Below, one piece after another: positions 7,986 through 17,303 of a stretch of DNA of 64,000 bases. How positions within the stretch are numbered: the first letter of the stretch is position 1; each line of letters begins with the position of its first letter. The DNA is from Zhaonella formicivorans. Its GTDB lineage: Bacteria; Bacillota; DUOV01; Zhaonellaceae. The stretch is taken from the NCBI RefSeq assembly GCF_004353525.1, contig NZ_CP085524.1, positions 2,935,001-2,999,000 of the forward strand, read 5' to 3'. The notes under the pieces are model-generated. The model did no database searches and was not told the origin of the DNA. It saw only the letters and a list, made by a program, of their open reading frames with translations. A program made the translations under genes and the position numbers.

Positions 7986-9104
7986 ATGTTTGAGGGTATT
8001 ATCCGGGTGGTTATTATGTTAAGCGCTGCTGCCGGGGGAGTTTCTCTCGGATTAATTTTTACAGGATTATGGGTTGATGGTCCTGCGGAAATTAAGTGGG
8101 CCTTGTTGGGACTCCTGGGAATTATAACAGGCCTGATAGGGTATAGTTTTGCACCCCGCTTAATCTCCATAGTAGTGCAAACGACCAAATGGTTTGAAAG
8201 CAGGTTGCAAAAGACCCCGACTCAGGATATAGTGGGCGGGGCCATTGGTTTGATTATTGGACTTATAATAGCTAATTTATTTGGTGTTTCCATTTACCGT
8301 TTGCCCTTGGTAGGCCCATACCTGGCTATTGCCGCAAGTCTAATTATCAGTTATCTTGGATGGAGTGTAGGCACCAAAAAAAAGGAAGAATTCTTTTCTT
8401 TTTTAGGAGGCTTTCGTCTGGGGGGTAAGGAAAAAATTCCAAAAACGGAAGGCCCGAAAATCAATTACAAAATTTTGGATACCAGCGTAATTATCGACGG
8501 TCGTATCGCCGACATCTGTAAAAGCGGCTTCGTGGAAGGGATTCTCCTGATCCCGGGTTTTGTTTTGGAGGAATTGCGTCACATTGCTGATTCGTCAGAT
8601 TTGTTAAAACGAAACCGGGGACGGAGGGGTCTGGATATCCTCAATAAAATTCGTAAAGAGCTTGACGTTATGGTCAAAATCCACGAAAAGGATTATGAGG
8701 ATATTGCCGAAGTGGACAGCAAACTGGTAAGATTGGCTCAGGAATTGGGCGCTCCTGTAATTACCAACGATTTTAATTTAAACAAAGTTGCTGAATTGCA
8801 GGGCGTCAAAGTATTGAATATCAATGAGCTGGCGAATGCTGTAAAACCAATTGTGCTTCCCGGCGAGGAAATGGTCGTCCAGGTGATCAAAGATGGCAAG
8901 GAAATGGGGCAGGGTGTAGGTTATCTGGATGACGGTACCATGATTGTGGTGGAAAATGGCAAGCGGTATATTGGGCAGACCATCTCCGTTTTGGTAACCA
9001 GTGTGCTACAAACAGCCGCGGGTAGAATGATTTTTGCCAAACCTAAACCTTTTGAAAAGAAGTTTAACGGGCAGCATGCACTGGAGGTGAACGCCGGTGT
9101 CTAA
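7986..9104 (+). CDS. YacL-type membrane PIN/TRAM protein
   Basis: 372 aa. Four hydrophobic segments in the first ~130 residues anchor it in the membrane. A PIN-like nuclease domain follows from about residue 158, with acidic positions in ILDTSVIIDGRI, VLEELRHI and ITNDFNLN, and a TRAM RNA-binding domain lies at the C-terminus (about 290-355). The family is widespread in Firmicutes at this position; a role in RNA processing is inferred from the domains. Its end overlaps ispD by 8 bp. Start behind AAAGGAGGTGG. Confidence 0.9.
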   Translation: MFEGIIRVVIMLSAAAGGVSLGLIFTGLWVDGPAEIKWALLGLLGIITGLIGYSFAPRLISIVVQTTKWFESRLQKTPTQDIVGGAIGLIIGLIIANLFGVSIYRLPLVGPYLAIAASLIISYLGWSVGTKKKEEFFSFLGGFRLGGKEKIPKTEGPKINYKILDTSVIIDGRIADICKSGFVEGILLIPGFVLEELRHIADSSDLLKRNRGRRGLDILNKIRKELDVMVKIHEKDYEDIAEVDSKLVRLAQELGAPVITNDFNLNKVAELQGVKVLNINELANAVKPIVLPGEEMVVQVIKDGKEMGQGVGYLDDGTMIVVENGKRYIGQTISVLVTSVLQTAAGRMIFAKPKPFEKKFNGQHALEVNAGV

Positions 9105-9807
9105 AGTAGCAGCCGTTGTAGTGGCCGCAGGGCTTGGGAGCAGGATGGGCGGTGACTTGGCGAAGCAATATCTTCTATTAGATAATCGCCCGGTTTTGGT
9201 ACATACTTTGGAAGTTTTTGAAAAGTGCCCGGCGATTCAAGAAGTGGTTCTGGTTGTAAAAAAAGATGAAATTACGAGGAATCAAGAAATCGTCCAGCGT
9301 TATGACCTGCAGAAGGTAAAGCATGTAGTCGGTGGGGGACATGAACGGCAGAACTCAGTATTCAACGGGCTGAAGGCCCTTTTGCCGGATGGTGCTTTGG
9401 TGGTCGTGCACGATGGGGTACGGCCACTTTTAACTGAGGAAAAGCTTTTGGCAGTACTGGAAGCAGGCCGGGAATATGGCGCTGCTGTTTTGGGCACACC
9501 TGTTAAAGAGACGATTAAACAAGCGGATAAAAACAGCTTCGTGCTTAACACTCCGCCGCGGGAGAGCCTGTGGTCCATTCAAACCCCCCAGGTTTTTCAC
9601 TGGGAGGTACTTTGGCCTGCTATGCAAAAGGCCATGGTTTGCGGTTTCAGTTCCACAGACGATGCAGGTATAGTGGAATGGGACGGTAAAAAAGTTAAGA
9701 TAGTTGAAGGCGATTACGAAAATATTAAGATCACCACCCCTGTGGACCTGGAGATTGCTCGTATGATCCTGGAGAGGAGAAAAAATGAGGGTAGGAATAG
9801 GCTATGA
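9097..9807 (+). CDS. ispD: 2-C-methyl-D-erythritol 4-phosphate cytidylyltransferase
   Basis: 236 aa. [13 protein letters not shown]...AKQYL is the CTP-binding signature, [11 protein letters not shown] carries the metal-binding Asp, and STDDAGIVE is also conserved. It couples CTP to methylerythritol phosphate in the MEP isoprenoid pathway. GTG start overlaps the end of the yacL gene. The end overlaps ispF by 23 bp, so the two pathway enzymes are translationally linked. Confidence 0.95.
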   Translation: MSKVAAVVVAAGLGSRMGGDLAKQYLLLDNRPVLVHTLEVFEKCPAIQEVVLVVKKDEITRNQEIVQRYDLQKVKHVVGGGHERQNSVFNGLKALLPDGALVVVHDGVRPLLTEEKLLAVLEAGREYGAAVLGTPVKETIKQADKNSFVLNTPPRESLWSIQTPQVFHWEVLWPAMQKAMVCGFSSTDDAGIVEWDGKKVKIVEGDYENIKITTPVDLEIARMILERRKNEGRNRL

Positions 9808-10258
9808 TGTACACGCCCTGGTGCCGGGGAGGAGGCTGGTGTTGGGTGGGGTCGAGATCCCGTACGAACTGGGACTGGCAGGGCATTCCGATGCAGACGT
9901 CCTGGTGCATGCTATTATGGATGCACTCTTGGGGGCTGCCGGCTTGGGAGATATTGGCCGGCATTTTCCTGACAGCGACCCGAGGTTTAAGGGCATTTCC
10001 AGCTTGCTGCTGTTGGAAGAAACTGCCCAAAAAATTACTGCTGCCGGGTTTGCTGTCAATAATATAGATGCTGTATTGATAGCAGAGAAACCCCGCCTGG
10101 CCACCTTTATCGGGACAATGCAGGCCAATATTGCCCGGGTTTTACAAGTGCCTGAACACAGCGTCAATGTCAAGGCAACTACTACCGAGGGGCTTGGCTT
10201 TACCGGTCGGGGCGAGGGAATTGCAGCCCAGGCGATTTGCTCGCTAAGATATAAATAA
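9785..10258 (+). CDS. ispF: 2-C-methyl-D-erythritol 2,4-cyclodiphosphate synthase
   Basis: 157 aa, family length. [11 protein letters not shown] gives the DxH zinc-ligand pair and [19 protein letters not shown] the third His; the end has [19 protein letters not shown]. It cyclises CDP-ME 2-phosphate in the MEP pathway. ATG follows GGAGAGG within the ispD tail. Confidence 0.96.
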   Translation: MRVGIGYDVHALVPGRRLVLGGVEIPYELGLAGHSDADVLVHAIMDALLGAAGLGDIGRHFPDSDPRFKGISSLLLLEETAQKITAAGFAVNNIDAVLIAEKPRLATFIGTMQANIARVLQVPEHSVNVKATTTEGLGFTGRGEGIAAQAICSLRYK

Positions 10259-10272
10259 TATGCATGTTGCGA

Positions 10273-10500
10273 GCGGCTACCAGCTGTCAGCCATCAGCAG
10301 CCAGCTACCAGCCTCAGCTTTTAGCTAAGAACAATTTCACCCGAAATAATTAAACAAATAAAATTATCGAGATACACCTAAAATTTTAAAATTATTATTG
10401 AACGTATTGGTATGCTGCTTGAGTAAAGTTTTGCAAACGACTGTTAGCTGAGGGCTGACAGCTGATTACTGACTGCTGAGGGCTAAAGGCTGTTGGCTCA
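10273..10500. repeat. Heptad repeat element 1 (two inverted arms)
   Basis: The left arm (10273-10327) runs CAGCTGT CAGCCAT and onward in 7-bp steps. The right arm (10442-10500), read on the opposite strand, runs CAGCCCT CAGCAGT CAGTAAT CAGCTGT in the same 7-bp register. About 114 bp of AT-rich sequence separates the arms. The pair fills the ispF-gltX gap and could fold into a long imperfect hairpin. No gene is seen in it. Confidence 0.85.
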
Positions 10501-10535
10501 ATATATGCACTATACATGATATTGGAGGTTGTTCT

Positions 10536-11999
10536 GTGGAAAGAGTTCGTTTACGGTTTGCCCCCAGCCCTACTGGGCCGTTACATATAGGGGGTGCCCG
10601 TTCGGCATTATTTAATTATTTATTGGCTAAAAAAGCCGGGGGAGATTTTATTTTAAGAATAGAGGATACCGATTTGGAACGTTCCAGTCGGGAATCGGAG
10701 GAGAATATCAAGGAATCCCTGCGCTGGCTGGGCATTGAGTGGAACGAAGGAATCGATGTGGGAGGGGGTTTTGGGCCTTACCGCCAGACGGAACGCCTGG
10801 ATATTTACCGGCACTACGTGGACAAACTGCTGGAAGCCGGGCTGGCTTATCGCTGTTATTGTTCGGAAGAAGAATTGGAGCGTGAGCGGAAAGAGCTGAT
10901 GGAGAGAGGCCAATTGCCCCGCTACCTGGGAAAATGCCGTAATTTGAGCTGTGAGCAAGAGGAAGAATATAAGAGACAGGGAAGAAAGCCGGTGATCCGT
11001 TTCCGGGTTCCCGAAAATGAAACTATTGTTATTAATGACCTGGTGCGGGGGGAAGTAACTTTTGAATCGAGTGGTATCGGTGATTTTGTAATTGTCAAAT
11101 CCGATGGGATTCCTACCTATAATTTTGCCGTAGTCATTGACGACGTTACCATGGGAATCACCCATATTATCCGGGGAGAGGAGCATCTCTCCAACACTCC
11201 CAGGCAGGTTTTGCTTTACCGGGCCCTGCAGTTTAAAGAGCCTCAGTTTGCCCATATTTCTCTGATCCTGGGCAAGGACCGGACCAAAATGAGCAAGCGG
11301 CACGGCTCCACTTCCGTTGTGAATTACCGGGAGGCAGGCTATTTGCCGGAAGCGCTGGTCAATTTCCTGGCGCTGCTCGGTTGGTCGCCGGAGGGCGAAG
11401 AAGAGATCTTTTCTATGGAGCAACTTATTCAGCAGTTCAGCCTGGACCGGGTGGCTAAAAATCCTGCTGTCTTCGATATGGACAAGCTGAAATGGATTAA
11501 TGGCTACTACATCAGGCAGAGCTCGGTAGAGCGCATCACGGATTTAGCCATACCTTACTTGCAAGAGGCCGGCCTGCTCTCAGGGGAAATAGATGCTAAG
11601 CGCTATGAGTGGCTTAAAAAGATGGTATCTGCGGTTAAAAATAAAATTGCCTGTCTCAGTGAAATTTCCGAACATGCTGCTGTCTTTTTCCCCATCAGGG
11701 TTGATATTGTAGATGATGAGGCTAAGGTTTTAGTTCAAGAAGAGCAGGTTCCTGAAGTTATGCGCTTGCTGGTACGCAAACTACGGGAGGCGGGTGAACT
11801 TACCCCGGAAAACGTAAAAGGGATCTTGAAAGCAATAACCAAGGAGTTAAACTTGGGCGGGAAAAAAGTGTTTATGCCCATCCGCATTGCGCTGACCGGC
11901 CGGATGCACGGGCCCGAATTACATGATCTCATTCCCCTCATTGGTGTGAATGAAGTTGTGAGACGGATAAAGCAGTCACTGCAGCTGAACCTCGATTAA
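10536..11999 (+). CDS. gltX: Glutamyl-tRNA synthetase
   Basis: 487 aa class I synthetase. The HIGH-type motif is HIGGARSALFN near residue 18 and the KMSKS-type motif is KMSKRHG (about 252). A zinc-binding CYCSEEEL...CRNLSC region lies between, and the anticodon-binding helical domain is C-terminal. GTG start 8 nt after TGGAGG. The gltX-cysE-cysS order is that of Bacillus, but here cysE has its own promoter and T-box leader. Confidence 0.96.
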   Translation: MERVRLRFAPSPTGPLHIGGARSALFNYLLAKKAGGDFILRIEDTDLERSSRESEENIKESLRWLGIEWNEGIDVGGGFGPYRQTERLDIYRHYVDKLLEAGLAYRCYCSEEELERERKELMERGQLPRYLGKCRNLSCEQEEEYKRQGRKPVIRFRVPENETIVINDLVRGEVTFESSGIGDFVIVKSDGIPTYNFAVVIDDVTMGITHIIRGEEHLSNTPRQVLLYRALQFKEPQFAHISLILGKDRTKMSKRHGSTSVVNYREAGYLPEALVNFLALLGWSPEGEEEIFSMEQLIQQFSLDRVAKNPAVFDMDKLKWINGYYIRQSSVERITDLAIPYLQEAGLLSGEIDAKRYEWLKKMVSAVKNKIACLSEISEHAAVFFPIRVDIVDDEAKVLVQEEQVPEVMRLLVRKLREAGELTPENVKGILKAITKELNLGGKKVFMPIRIALTGRMHGPELHDLIPLIGVNEVVRRIKQSLQLNLD

Positions 12000-12006
12000 C
12001 AGCTTA

Positions 12007-12036
12007 TTGACACAATTCCTCTAATCAGAGTATAAT
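12007..12036 (+). promoter_or_regulatory. Promoter of the cysE-cysS transcript
   Basis: TTGACA at 12007-12012, 18-bp spacer, TATAAT at 12031-12036; both boxes are consensus. It starts 7 bp after gltX and drives the T-box leader. Confidence 0.88.
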
Positions 12037-12042
12037 AACCAA

Positions 12043-12351
12043 AAATGAAGCTGGGGCTGATAGTTGCCGGCTTAATAGACATGCTTATAGCCCATAAGCC
12101 CTAAAAGCAATGAACAGGTAGAGTAGCTAATTAACTTGCCAACCAGAGAATACTGCCTTGTGGTGGAAGCAGTTTGGCAGCGGGAATTAGTGAAGTGCGC
12201 CTTGGAGCTGAAGGCCGAACTCCTAGTAGGCTTTTCCGGTTGACACCGTTATTGTCATGGGATGAAAAATCCCTTTAGAGTGGGGTTGATTAACCCAAGC
12301 AGAGTGGAACCGCGGAACCTTTCGCCTCTGGATAGAGGTGAAAGGTTTTTT
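12043..12351 (+). promoter_or_regulatory. T-box leader, cysteine-specific, with terminator
   Basis: The T-box AGAGTGGAACCGCG is at 12301-12314. It is followed by a terminator with stem AACCTTTCGCCTC/GAGGTGAAAGGTT and a T-run (12316-12351); T-box and terminator stem are mutually exclusive. Upstream is a long Stem I region with AGAGAA (12146). The candidate specifier TGC (12196-12198) follows GAAG and precedes a purine, which reads cysteine, in accord with cysE and cysS downstream. Uncharged tRNA-Cys would prevent termination. Confidence 0.9.
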
Positions 12352-12394
12352 ATTACTTGAAAAATGTGCATTCTATAAACAAGGGGGAGATAGA

Positions 12395-13093
12395 ATGTTC
12401 AGCCGAATTAAAAAGGATATTCAAGCAGTTTTTGAACGGGATCCGGCTGCGCGGAGCAGTTTGGAGATTTTATTGACTTACCCGGGCATTCATGCTATTT
12501 TATTACATCGTTTGGCCCACTGGTTTTATTGCAAAAAAATGCCCCTTATAGCCAGGGTGATTTCCCAATTCAGCAGATTTTTAACCGGAATAGAAATCCA
12601 CCCTGGGGCTAAAATCGGCAACGGTCTTTTTATTGACCACGGCATGGGGGTTGTAATTGGCGAAACTACAGAAATAGGCGACAACGTGACTCTTTACCAG
12701 GGAGTTACTTTAGGCGGTACCGGCAAGGAAAAGGGAAAAAGGCACCCGACCATAGGCAACAATGTGGTGATCAGTGCAGGAGCTAAAGTTCTTGGTTCAA
12801 TTAAAATCGGCGATAACGTCAAAATCGGGGCCGGTTCCGTAGTCCTGCGGGATGTGCCGCCTAATTGCACGGTGGTGGGTGTTCCGGGAAAAATTGTAGT
12901 GCGCAATGGTAAAAATATTGCTGATACTTCTTTTAGCACTATTGACTTGCACCATAATCAATTGCCGGATCCGGTGGCTGAAATGATTTTGTGCCTGCAG
13001 CGGCAGATAGAAAGGCTACAGCACCGTATCGAAGAATTGGAGGGGAAAATACAGCATGACACTGACAGTATACAATACGCTGACCAGAAGTAA
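12395..13093 (+). CDS. cysE: Serine O-acetyltransferase
   Basis: 232 aa, the short bacterial/plant-like form. A helical N-terminus is followed by a left-handed beta-helix of hexapeptide repeats (about 65-175) with [24 protein letters not shown] and the acetyl-CoA-binding segment [13 protein letters not shown]. It makes O-acetylserine for cysteine synthesis in the cytoplasm. An in-frame upstream ATG lies in the terminator stem of the leader; ATG 12395 has AAGGGGGAGA before it. The last 38 bp overlap cysS. Confidence 0.95.
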   Translation: MFSRIKKDIQAVFERDPAARSSLEILLTYPGIHAILLHRLAHWFYCKKMPLIARVISQFSRFLTGIEIHPGAKIGNGLFIDHGMGVVIGETTEIGDNVTLYQGVTLGGTGKEKGKRHPTIGNNVVISAGAKVLGSIKIGDNVKIGAGSVVLRDVPPNCTVVGVPGKIVVRNGKNIADTSFSTIDLHHNQLPDPVAEMILCLQRQIERLQHRIEELEGKIQHDTDSIQYADQK

Positions 13094-14510
13094 GGAAGAG
13101 TTTAAGCCGGGGCAAGCGGGACAGGTGAGAATGTATGTCTGCGGCCCCACTACCTATAACTATATTCATTTGGGCAATGCCCGCCCTCTGGTAGTGTTTG
13201 ATACTATCAGGAGATATTTGCAATACAAGGGCTATACGGTGAAGTTCGTACAGAATTTTACGGATATAGATGATAAAATTATTTGCCGGGCAAAAGAGGA
13301 AGGGGAAGAGGCCTTGAAGCTCGCGCAAAAATATATCAGAGAGTTTTTTAAGGATGCTAAAGCTTTGGGGGTAAGGGAGGCCGATGTGCATCCCAAGGTA
13401 AGCGAGCATATTCCCCAAATTATAGCAATGGTCCAGGAGTTGGTTGATAAAGGCCATGCCTATGTGGTTGACGGGGACGTTTACTTTGATGTGCGCAGTT
13501 TCAAAGATTACGGCAAGCTTTCCGGCCGCTCCCTGGATGAACTGCAGGCCGGAGCCAGGGTGGAGGTAGACCAGCGCAAAAAAGATCCATTGGATTTTGC
13601 CCTCTGGAAGTCGGCCAAACCGGGCGAACCTGCCTGGGACAGCCCCTGGGGACCGGGACGTCCCGGGTGGCACATTGAATGCTCCGCCATGTCCCTGGAA
13701 TACCTTGGGGCGCCCTTTGATATTCACGGTGGCGGGTTTGACTTGATTTTTCCTCACCACGAAAATGAATTGGCCCAGTCTGAAGCTGCAACAGGTAAGC
13801 CTTTTGTGAACTACTGGCTGCATAACGGCTTCATTACAGTTAACCAGGAAAAGATGTCAAAGTCCCTGGGCAATTTCTTTTTGGTAAGGGATATCTTGAA
13901 GAAGTTTCCGGGGGATGTAGTCCGGTTTTTCCTTTTGGCTACTCATTACCGCAGCCCCTTGGATTTTGATGACAAGAAATTGGAAGAACATCAGAAGGCT
14001 TTGGAAAGAGTAAAGAATACTGTGCGCAACCTCAAGGAAGCCCTGGAAAGAACAGGACGGCAGAATTTTGACGAAATCAGTCCGGTTGATGAACAGTTTA
14101 TAGCCCGCCTGGACAACTTTAAAAAATCTTTGGAAGAGGCTATGGATGATGATTTCAACACAGCCTTGGCGATTGGAGTCCTTTTTGATTTATGCCGGGA
14201 AACAAACAGTTATATCAGCAGCACGGGTGCCGCCCCGGGCTCTGGCCCTGGGTTGGAAAAAGCCTGGCAGCTTTTAAAAGTTTTTGCAGATGACATTTTG
14301 GGAATTGTCAATACGGAAGATTTGAGTGGGAATTTAGCTGCCTCCCCAGCGGACGCCTTAGTCGATGAACTCATGAATGTTTTGTTGGAGGTACGCCAGG
14401 AAGCCCGCGCTAAAAAAGACTGGCATACTGCCGATGCCATTCGTGACAAATTAAAGGCTATCGGGATAACAATTGAAGATACACCTCATGGACCCAGATG
14501 GAAACGGTAG
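13056..14510 (+). CDS. cysS: Cysteinyl-tRNA synthetase
   Basis: 484 aa class I synthetase. [19 protein letters not shown] contains the first zinc Cys and the HIGH-type motif, HIECSAM the second Cys and HHENE a zinc His; KMSKSLGNF is the KMSKS loop (about 269). The C-terminus is the DALR anticodon domain. Its start lies inside cysE, so supply of cysteine and its charging are coupled under one T-box. Confidence 0.96.
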   Translation: MTLTVYNTLTRSKEEFKPGQAGQVRMYVCGPTTYNYIHLGNARPLVVFDTIRRYLQYKGYTVKFVQNFTDIDDKIICRAKEEGEEALKLAQKYIREFFKDAKALGVREADVHPKVSEHIPQIIAMVQELVDKGHAYVVDGDVYFDVRSFKDYGKLSGRSLDELQAGARVEVDQRKKDPLDFALWKSAKPGEPAWDSPWGPGRPGWHIECSAMSLEYLGAPFDIHGGGFDLIFPHHENELAQSEAATGKPFVNYWLHNGFITVNQEKMSKSLGNFFLVRDILKKFPGDVVRFFLLATHYRSPLDFDDKKLEEHQKALERVKNTVRNLKEALERTGRQNFDEISPVDEQFIARLDNFKKSLEEAMDDDFNTALAIGVLFDLCRETNSYISSTGAAPGSGPGLEKAWQLLKVFADDILGIVNTEDLSGNLAASPADALVDELMNVLLEVRQEARAKKDWHTADAIRDKLKAIGITIEDTPHGPRWKR

Positions 14511-14524
14511 GGGGCATTTTAAAA

Positions 14525-14944
14525 GTGCAGTTCCCTCTTAACACAGAAAAGATTGCAGACCCGGAATTAATCTCTCCCTTGGCTTTAGCCTATTTGGGCG
14601 ATGCTGTTCTGGAGTTATATGTGCGCACCTCTTTAGTAGCCCAGGGCCAATACAAGGTGAATATGCTTCACAAACAGGCCGTTAAATTTGTAAACGCGAC
14701 CGCCCAGGCCAACCTGCTCAGGGATATCGAAGAAAGTTTGACGGAAGAGGAACTGGCTGTGGCGAAAAGGGGGAGAAATGCTAAGTCAGGGCACGTTCCC
14801 AAAAATGCGGAAATGATCGATTACCGTTACAGCACTGGATTAGAAACCTTGATCGGTTATTTGTTTCTGAAAGGGAGAAGCGAGCGAATCAGGGAGATTT
14901 TCGACAGATTGCAAGAAATGGTCGGAGAGGAGACGAGGAAATAA
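14525..14944 (+). CDS. mrnC: Mini-ribonuclease III
   Basis: 139 aa. A lone RNase III catalytic domain without the dsRNA-binding domain: LALAYLGDAVLELYVR carries the catalytic Asp, and KRGRNAKSGHVPKNA is family-typical. In Bacillus it matures 23S rRNA ends. Two starts are possible: ATG 14498, overlapping cysS and poorly spaced, or GTG 14525 with AGGGGG nine nt upstream. The second fits family N-termini better. Confidence 0.92.
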   Translation: MQFPLNTEKIADPELISPLALAYLGDAVLELYVRTSLVAQGQYKVNMLHKQAVKFVNATAQANLLRDIEESLTEEELAVAKRGRNAKSGHVPKNAEMIDYRYSTGLETLIGYLFLKGRSERIREIFDRLQEMVGEETRK

Positions 14945-14946
14945 CC

Positions 14947-15627
14947 TTGAGGGTAAAACTCATTAATTATACGCCTGAACCGGAGAGAACAGTGGCCGCG
15001 GCAGCTCGCCTTTGTTACTCCTCGTGCGGCGCTGAAAAACTTATGGAGGAATTAACTGATGAAGGTATTGCAAGCTTTTTAAAAAAGCTTGTTAGTCTAG
15101 GACATTTCTCTCCATTGGAACATGTTTCTTTTAGCTTTGCTATCGAAGGGGTAAGCAGAAACCTGTCCCATCAGCTGGTAAGACACCGGATAGCATCTTA
15201 CTCCCAAAAATCCCAGCGCTATGTAAATGAAGAAGGTTTTAACTATGTTATTCCGCCCAGCATCTTAAAGAATTCTGATGCTCTGGCGTTATTTAGGGAA
15301 AAAATGGCTGATTTGCAGAGGGCTTATGAATCTTTGGCCCAACTTGTGCCTAAAGAAGATGCCCGTTACGTGCTGCCGGGGGCTTGCGAAACAAAGTTAG
15401 TTGCTACTTTTAATGGCCGGAGCCTCTTGAACTTTTTTCAGCACCGCTGCTGCCAGAGGGCCCAGTGGGAAATCCGGGCTTTGGCCGGGGAAATGCTCCG
15501 GCTGGTGAGAGAAGTGGCCCCCAATCTCTTTGCTAAAGCGGGTCCAACCTGTGTAACCCACGGGATCTGCTATGAAGGAAAAATGTCCTGTGGCAGAATC
15601 ACAAACATAGTTAGCAGGGAAGAATAA
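14947..15627 (+). CDS. thyX: Flavin-dependent thymidylate synthase
   Basis: 226 aa. The ThyX motif RHRIASYSQKSQRYV (RHRxxSxxxxSxR) is intact around residue 78, with HFSPLEHVSFSF before it and FNGRSLLNFFQHRCCQRAQW near the C-terminal half. It methylates dUMP using FAD, NADPH and methylene-tetrahydrofolate. TTG start two nt after mrnC, with GGAGACGAGG upstream. Clustering with mrnC and rlmB is seen in Desulfotomaculum-type Clostridia. Confidence 0.95.
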   Translation: MRVKLINYTPEPERTVAAAARLCYSSCGAEKLMEELTDEGIASFLKKLVSLGHFSPLEHVSFSFAIEGVSRNLSHQLVRHRIASYSQKSQRYVNEEGFNYVIPPSILKNSDALALFREKMADLQRAYESLAQLVPKEDARYVLPGACETKLVATFNGRSLLNFFQHRCCQRAQWEIRALAGEMLRLVREVAPNLFAKAGPTCVTHGICYEGKMSCGRITNIVSREE

Positions 15628-15630
15628 CGT

Positions 15631-15700
15631 CAGTTGTTAGTTTTTAGTTGATGGCTGTTGGTTATTTATTTCACTAACAACCAACAACCAACAACTAAGG
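15631..15700. repeat. Heptad repeat element 2
   Basis: CAGTTGT TAGTTTT TAGTTGA TGGCTGT on the plus strand, then a short centre and ACTAACAACCAACAACCAAC, the same 7-bp pattern on the other strand. It is a compact inverted pair in the thyX-rlmB gap. Confidence 0.85.
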
Positions 15701-15711
15701 TAGGTGTGGAT

Positions 15712-16449
15712 ATGTTTGATACCATTGAGGGACGAAATCCTGTTCTGGAAGCCCTGCGGGCGGGTAGGCCCATTAACAAGATTTTTTTAGCTAAGGGCGG
15801 GTCCGAGCGATTTGCCCAAGATGTTGTTGGCCTGGCCAAAGAGCGGGGTATTCCCGTGCAATGGGTAACCCGCCAAAAGCTGGATGAAGAATCCCGGACC
15901 GGAAACCATCAAGGCGTGGTAGCCTTGGCCAGTCCTATAGAATATGTGGAAATAGAAGACATCATAGCCAGGGCAAAAGAAAAAAATGAGGATCCCTTTA
16001 TTGTTATTTTAGATCATCTGGAGGATCCTCATAACCTGGGTGCCATTTTACGGACTGCTGATGCGGTGGGAGTGCATGGGGTAATTATCCCCAAGCGCAG
16101 GGGGGTCAGTGTAAACAGCTCGGTTGCTAAAACCTCTGCAGGCGCTGTAGAATTTGTGCCTGTAGCCCGGGTTGCTAATTTGGTGCAAGCTATCGGGAAG
16201 TTAAAGGAGCTGGGATGCTGGGTTGTGGGTACCGACGCAGAGGCGGCTGAAGTTTTCTACACAGCCAACCTGCAAGGCCCCTTAGCCATAGTTGTTGGCA
16301 GTGAGGGAAAAGGTATAAGCAGGTTAGTTAAGGAAAATTGTGATTTTACAGTGAAAATACCTATGGCCGGCAGGATAAATTCATTAAATGCTTCTGTAGC
16401 AGCTTCAGTTATTCTATATGAAGTGTACCGGCAAAGAATTGCTCAGTGA
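15712..16449 (+). CDS. rlmB: 23S rRNA 2'-O-methyltransferase, RlmB/TrmH family
   Basis: 245 aa. A short SpoU substrate-binding N-terminus (IEGRNPVLEALRAGRP) precedes a SPOUT knot domain with motif 1 DHLEDPHNLGAILRTADA, motif 2 VVGSEGKGISRLV and motif 3 SLNASVAASVILYE. It probably methylates G2251 of 23S rRNA. An upstream in-frame ATG at 15658 runs through the heptad repeat; ATG 15712 follows AGGTAGGTGTGG and matches family N-termini. Confidence 0.93.
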   Translation: MFDTIEGRNPVLEALRAGRPINKIFLAKGGSERFAQDVVGLAKERGIPVQWVTRQKLDEESRTGNHQGVVALASPIEYVEIEDIIARAKEKNEDPFIVILDHLEDPHNLGAILRTADAVGVHGVIIPKRRGVSVNSSVAKTSAGAVEFVPVARVANLVQAIGKLKELGCWVVGTDAEAAEVFYTANLQGPLAIVVGSEGKGISRLVKENCDFTVKIPMAGRINSLNASVAASVILYEVYRQRIAQ

Positions 16450-16578
16450 CCAGTTCAAATTACAGCCAAACGTTCACAGGACGCTCTAAGGCTTGCCAAA
16501 TAAGAGCAGCTGCGGCACAATGGTTATCCAATTTTTTATCCTTCTGCTGGGTGGCTGTGGCGTCATGAGTTTCTAATG

Positions 16579-16623
16579 ACTTAGCTGAGGGCTGACAGCT
16601 AACTGCTGATAGCTGATGGCGTA
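16579..16623. repeat. Heptad repeat element 3 (single arm)
   Basis: TTAGCTGAGGGCTGACAGCT and following bases; on the minus strand they read as 7-bp units CAGCTAT CAGCAGT TAGCTGT CAGCCCT CAGCTAA. Only one arm is present, in the rlmB-yacP gap. Confidence 0.8.
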
Positions 16624-16640
16624 ACTAAGGTGGTATTTCG

Positions 16641-17150
16641 TTGGAAGATATTTTGATCGTAGATGGCTATAACATCATCAATGGCTGGCCGGAACTTAAC
16701 AAACTAAAGGAAGAGAGTTTGGAACATGCCAGGGAAAAACTTATTGAGGTTATGAGCAATTACGGCTCTTTTAAAGGTGTACAGGTGATTGTTGTCTTCG
16801 ATGGGCACCTGGTTAAAGGGGGGCTTCGCAGTTCCGAACTGATTAACGGTGTGGAAGTGATTTATACCGGCGAGGGCGAAACTGCCGATGCCGTTATTGA
16901 GAAACTGATGCATCAATTGCCGCCTTCCCTTTTGATTTGTGTTGCTACTTCCGACTGGAGCGAGCAAAAGATAGTGCTTGGCAAGGGGGCAGTCCGTTTG
17001 TCAGGACGGGAATTGTTGCACAAAATACAGGAGATCAATAAGGAAGCTGAAAAATTCTACCGTTCCAATCCCGTAGAAAGCCGTGCCTTGGATACCCATC
17101 TTGACGCTAAGATTAAAAGTGAATTGGAAAAATGGCGCCGCTCAAAGTGA
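16641..17150 (+). CDS. YacP/Rae1-type NYN-domain ribonuclease
   Basis: 169 aa, a single NYN (PIN-like) domain. ILIVDGYNIINGWPEL supplies the first catalytic Asp, VVFDGH the next, and GETADAVIEKL and VATSDWSEQ further acidic positions. The Bacillus homologue Rae1 cleaves certain mRNAs in the ribosomal A site. TTG start after AAGGTGG. It is placed between rlmB and sigH as in many Firmicutes. The end overlaps a GGCG/CGCC hairpin followed by a T-rich run, a likely weak terminator. Confidence 0.9.
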   Translation: MEDILIVDGYNIINGWPELNKLKEESLEHAREKLIEVMSNYGSFKGVQVIVVFDGHLVKGGLRSSELINGVEVIYTGEGETADAVIEKLMHQLPPSLLICVATSDWSEQKIVLGKGAVRLSGRELLHKIQEINKEAEKFYRSNPVESRALDTHLDAKIKSELEKWRRSK

Positions 17151-17268
17151 CGCCTTTATTATTTTTTTAAGAAATAAGGCCAAAAAGGCTTCTAAAAAAC
17201 AAGGATGGAAATATAATCTAAAGGGAAGGGAGGACAAGGTGGAATTCGAAGCCAAGGCAATTTGTAAC

Positions 17269-17297
17269 TTGATTTGGAGGGGTTTTTAATGTATAAT
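17269..17297 (+). promoter_or_regulatory. sigH promoter
   Basis: TTGATT at 17269-17274, 17-bp spacer, TATAAT at 17292-17297, preceded by a G. Transcription would begin near 17304 and leave a leader of about 155 nt. Confidence 0.8.
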
Positions 17298-17303
17298 TAC
17301 TGT

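Noticed and set aside
10653-11423. 256-codon minus-strand ORF within gltX
   Set aside because: Complete overlap with gltX catalytic domain; no independent support.
12939-13823. 294-codon minus-strand ORF within cysS
   Set aside because: Lies wholly over the well-supported cysE end and cysS; its protein has no recognisable motifs and no ribosome binding site. A shadow of a biased codon pattern.
17083-17289. 68-codon ORF at the yacP end
   Set aside because: First third overlaps yacP out of frame, the rest is AT-rich leader up to the sigH promoter; no start signal.
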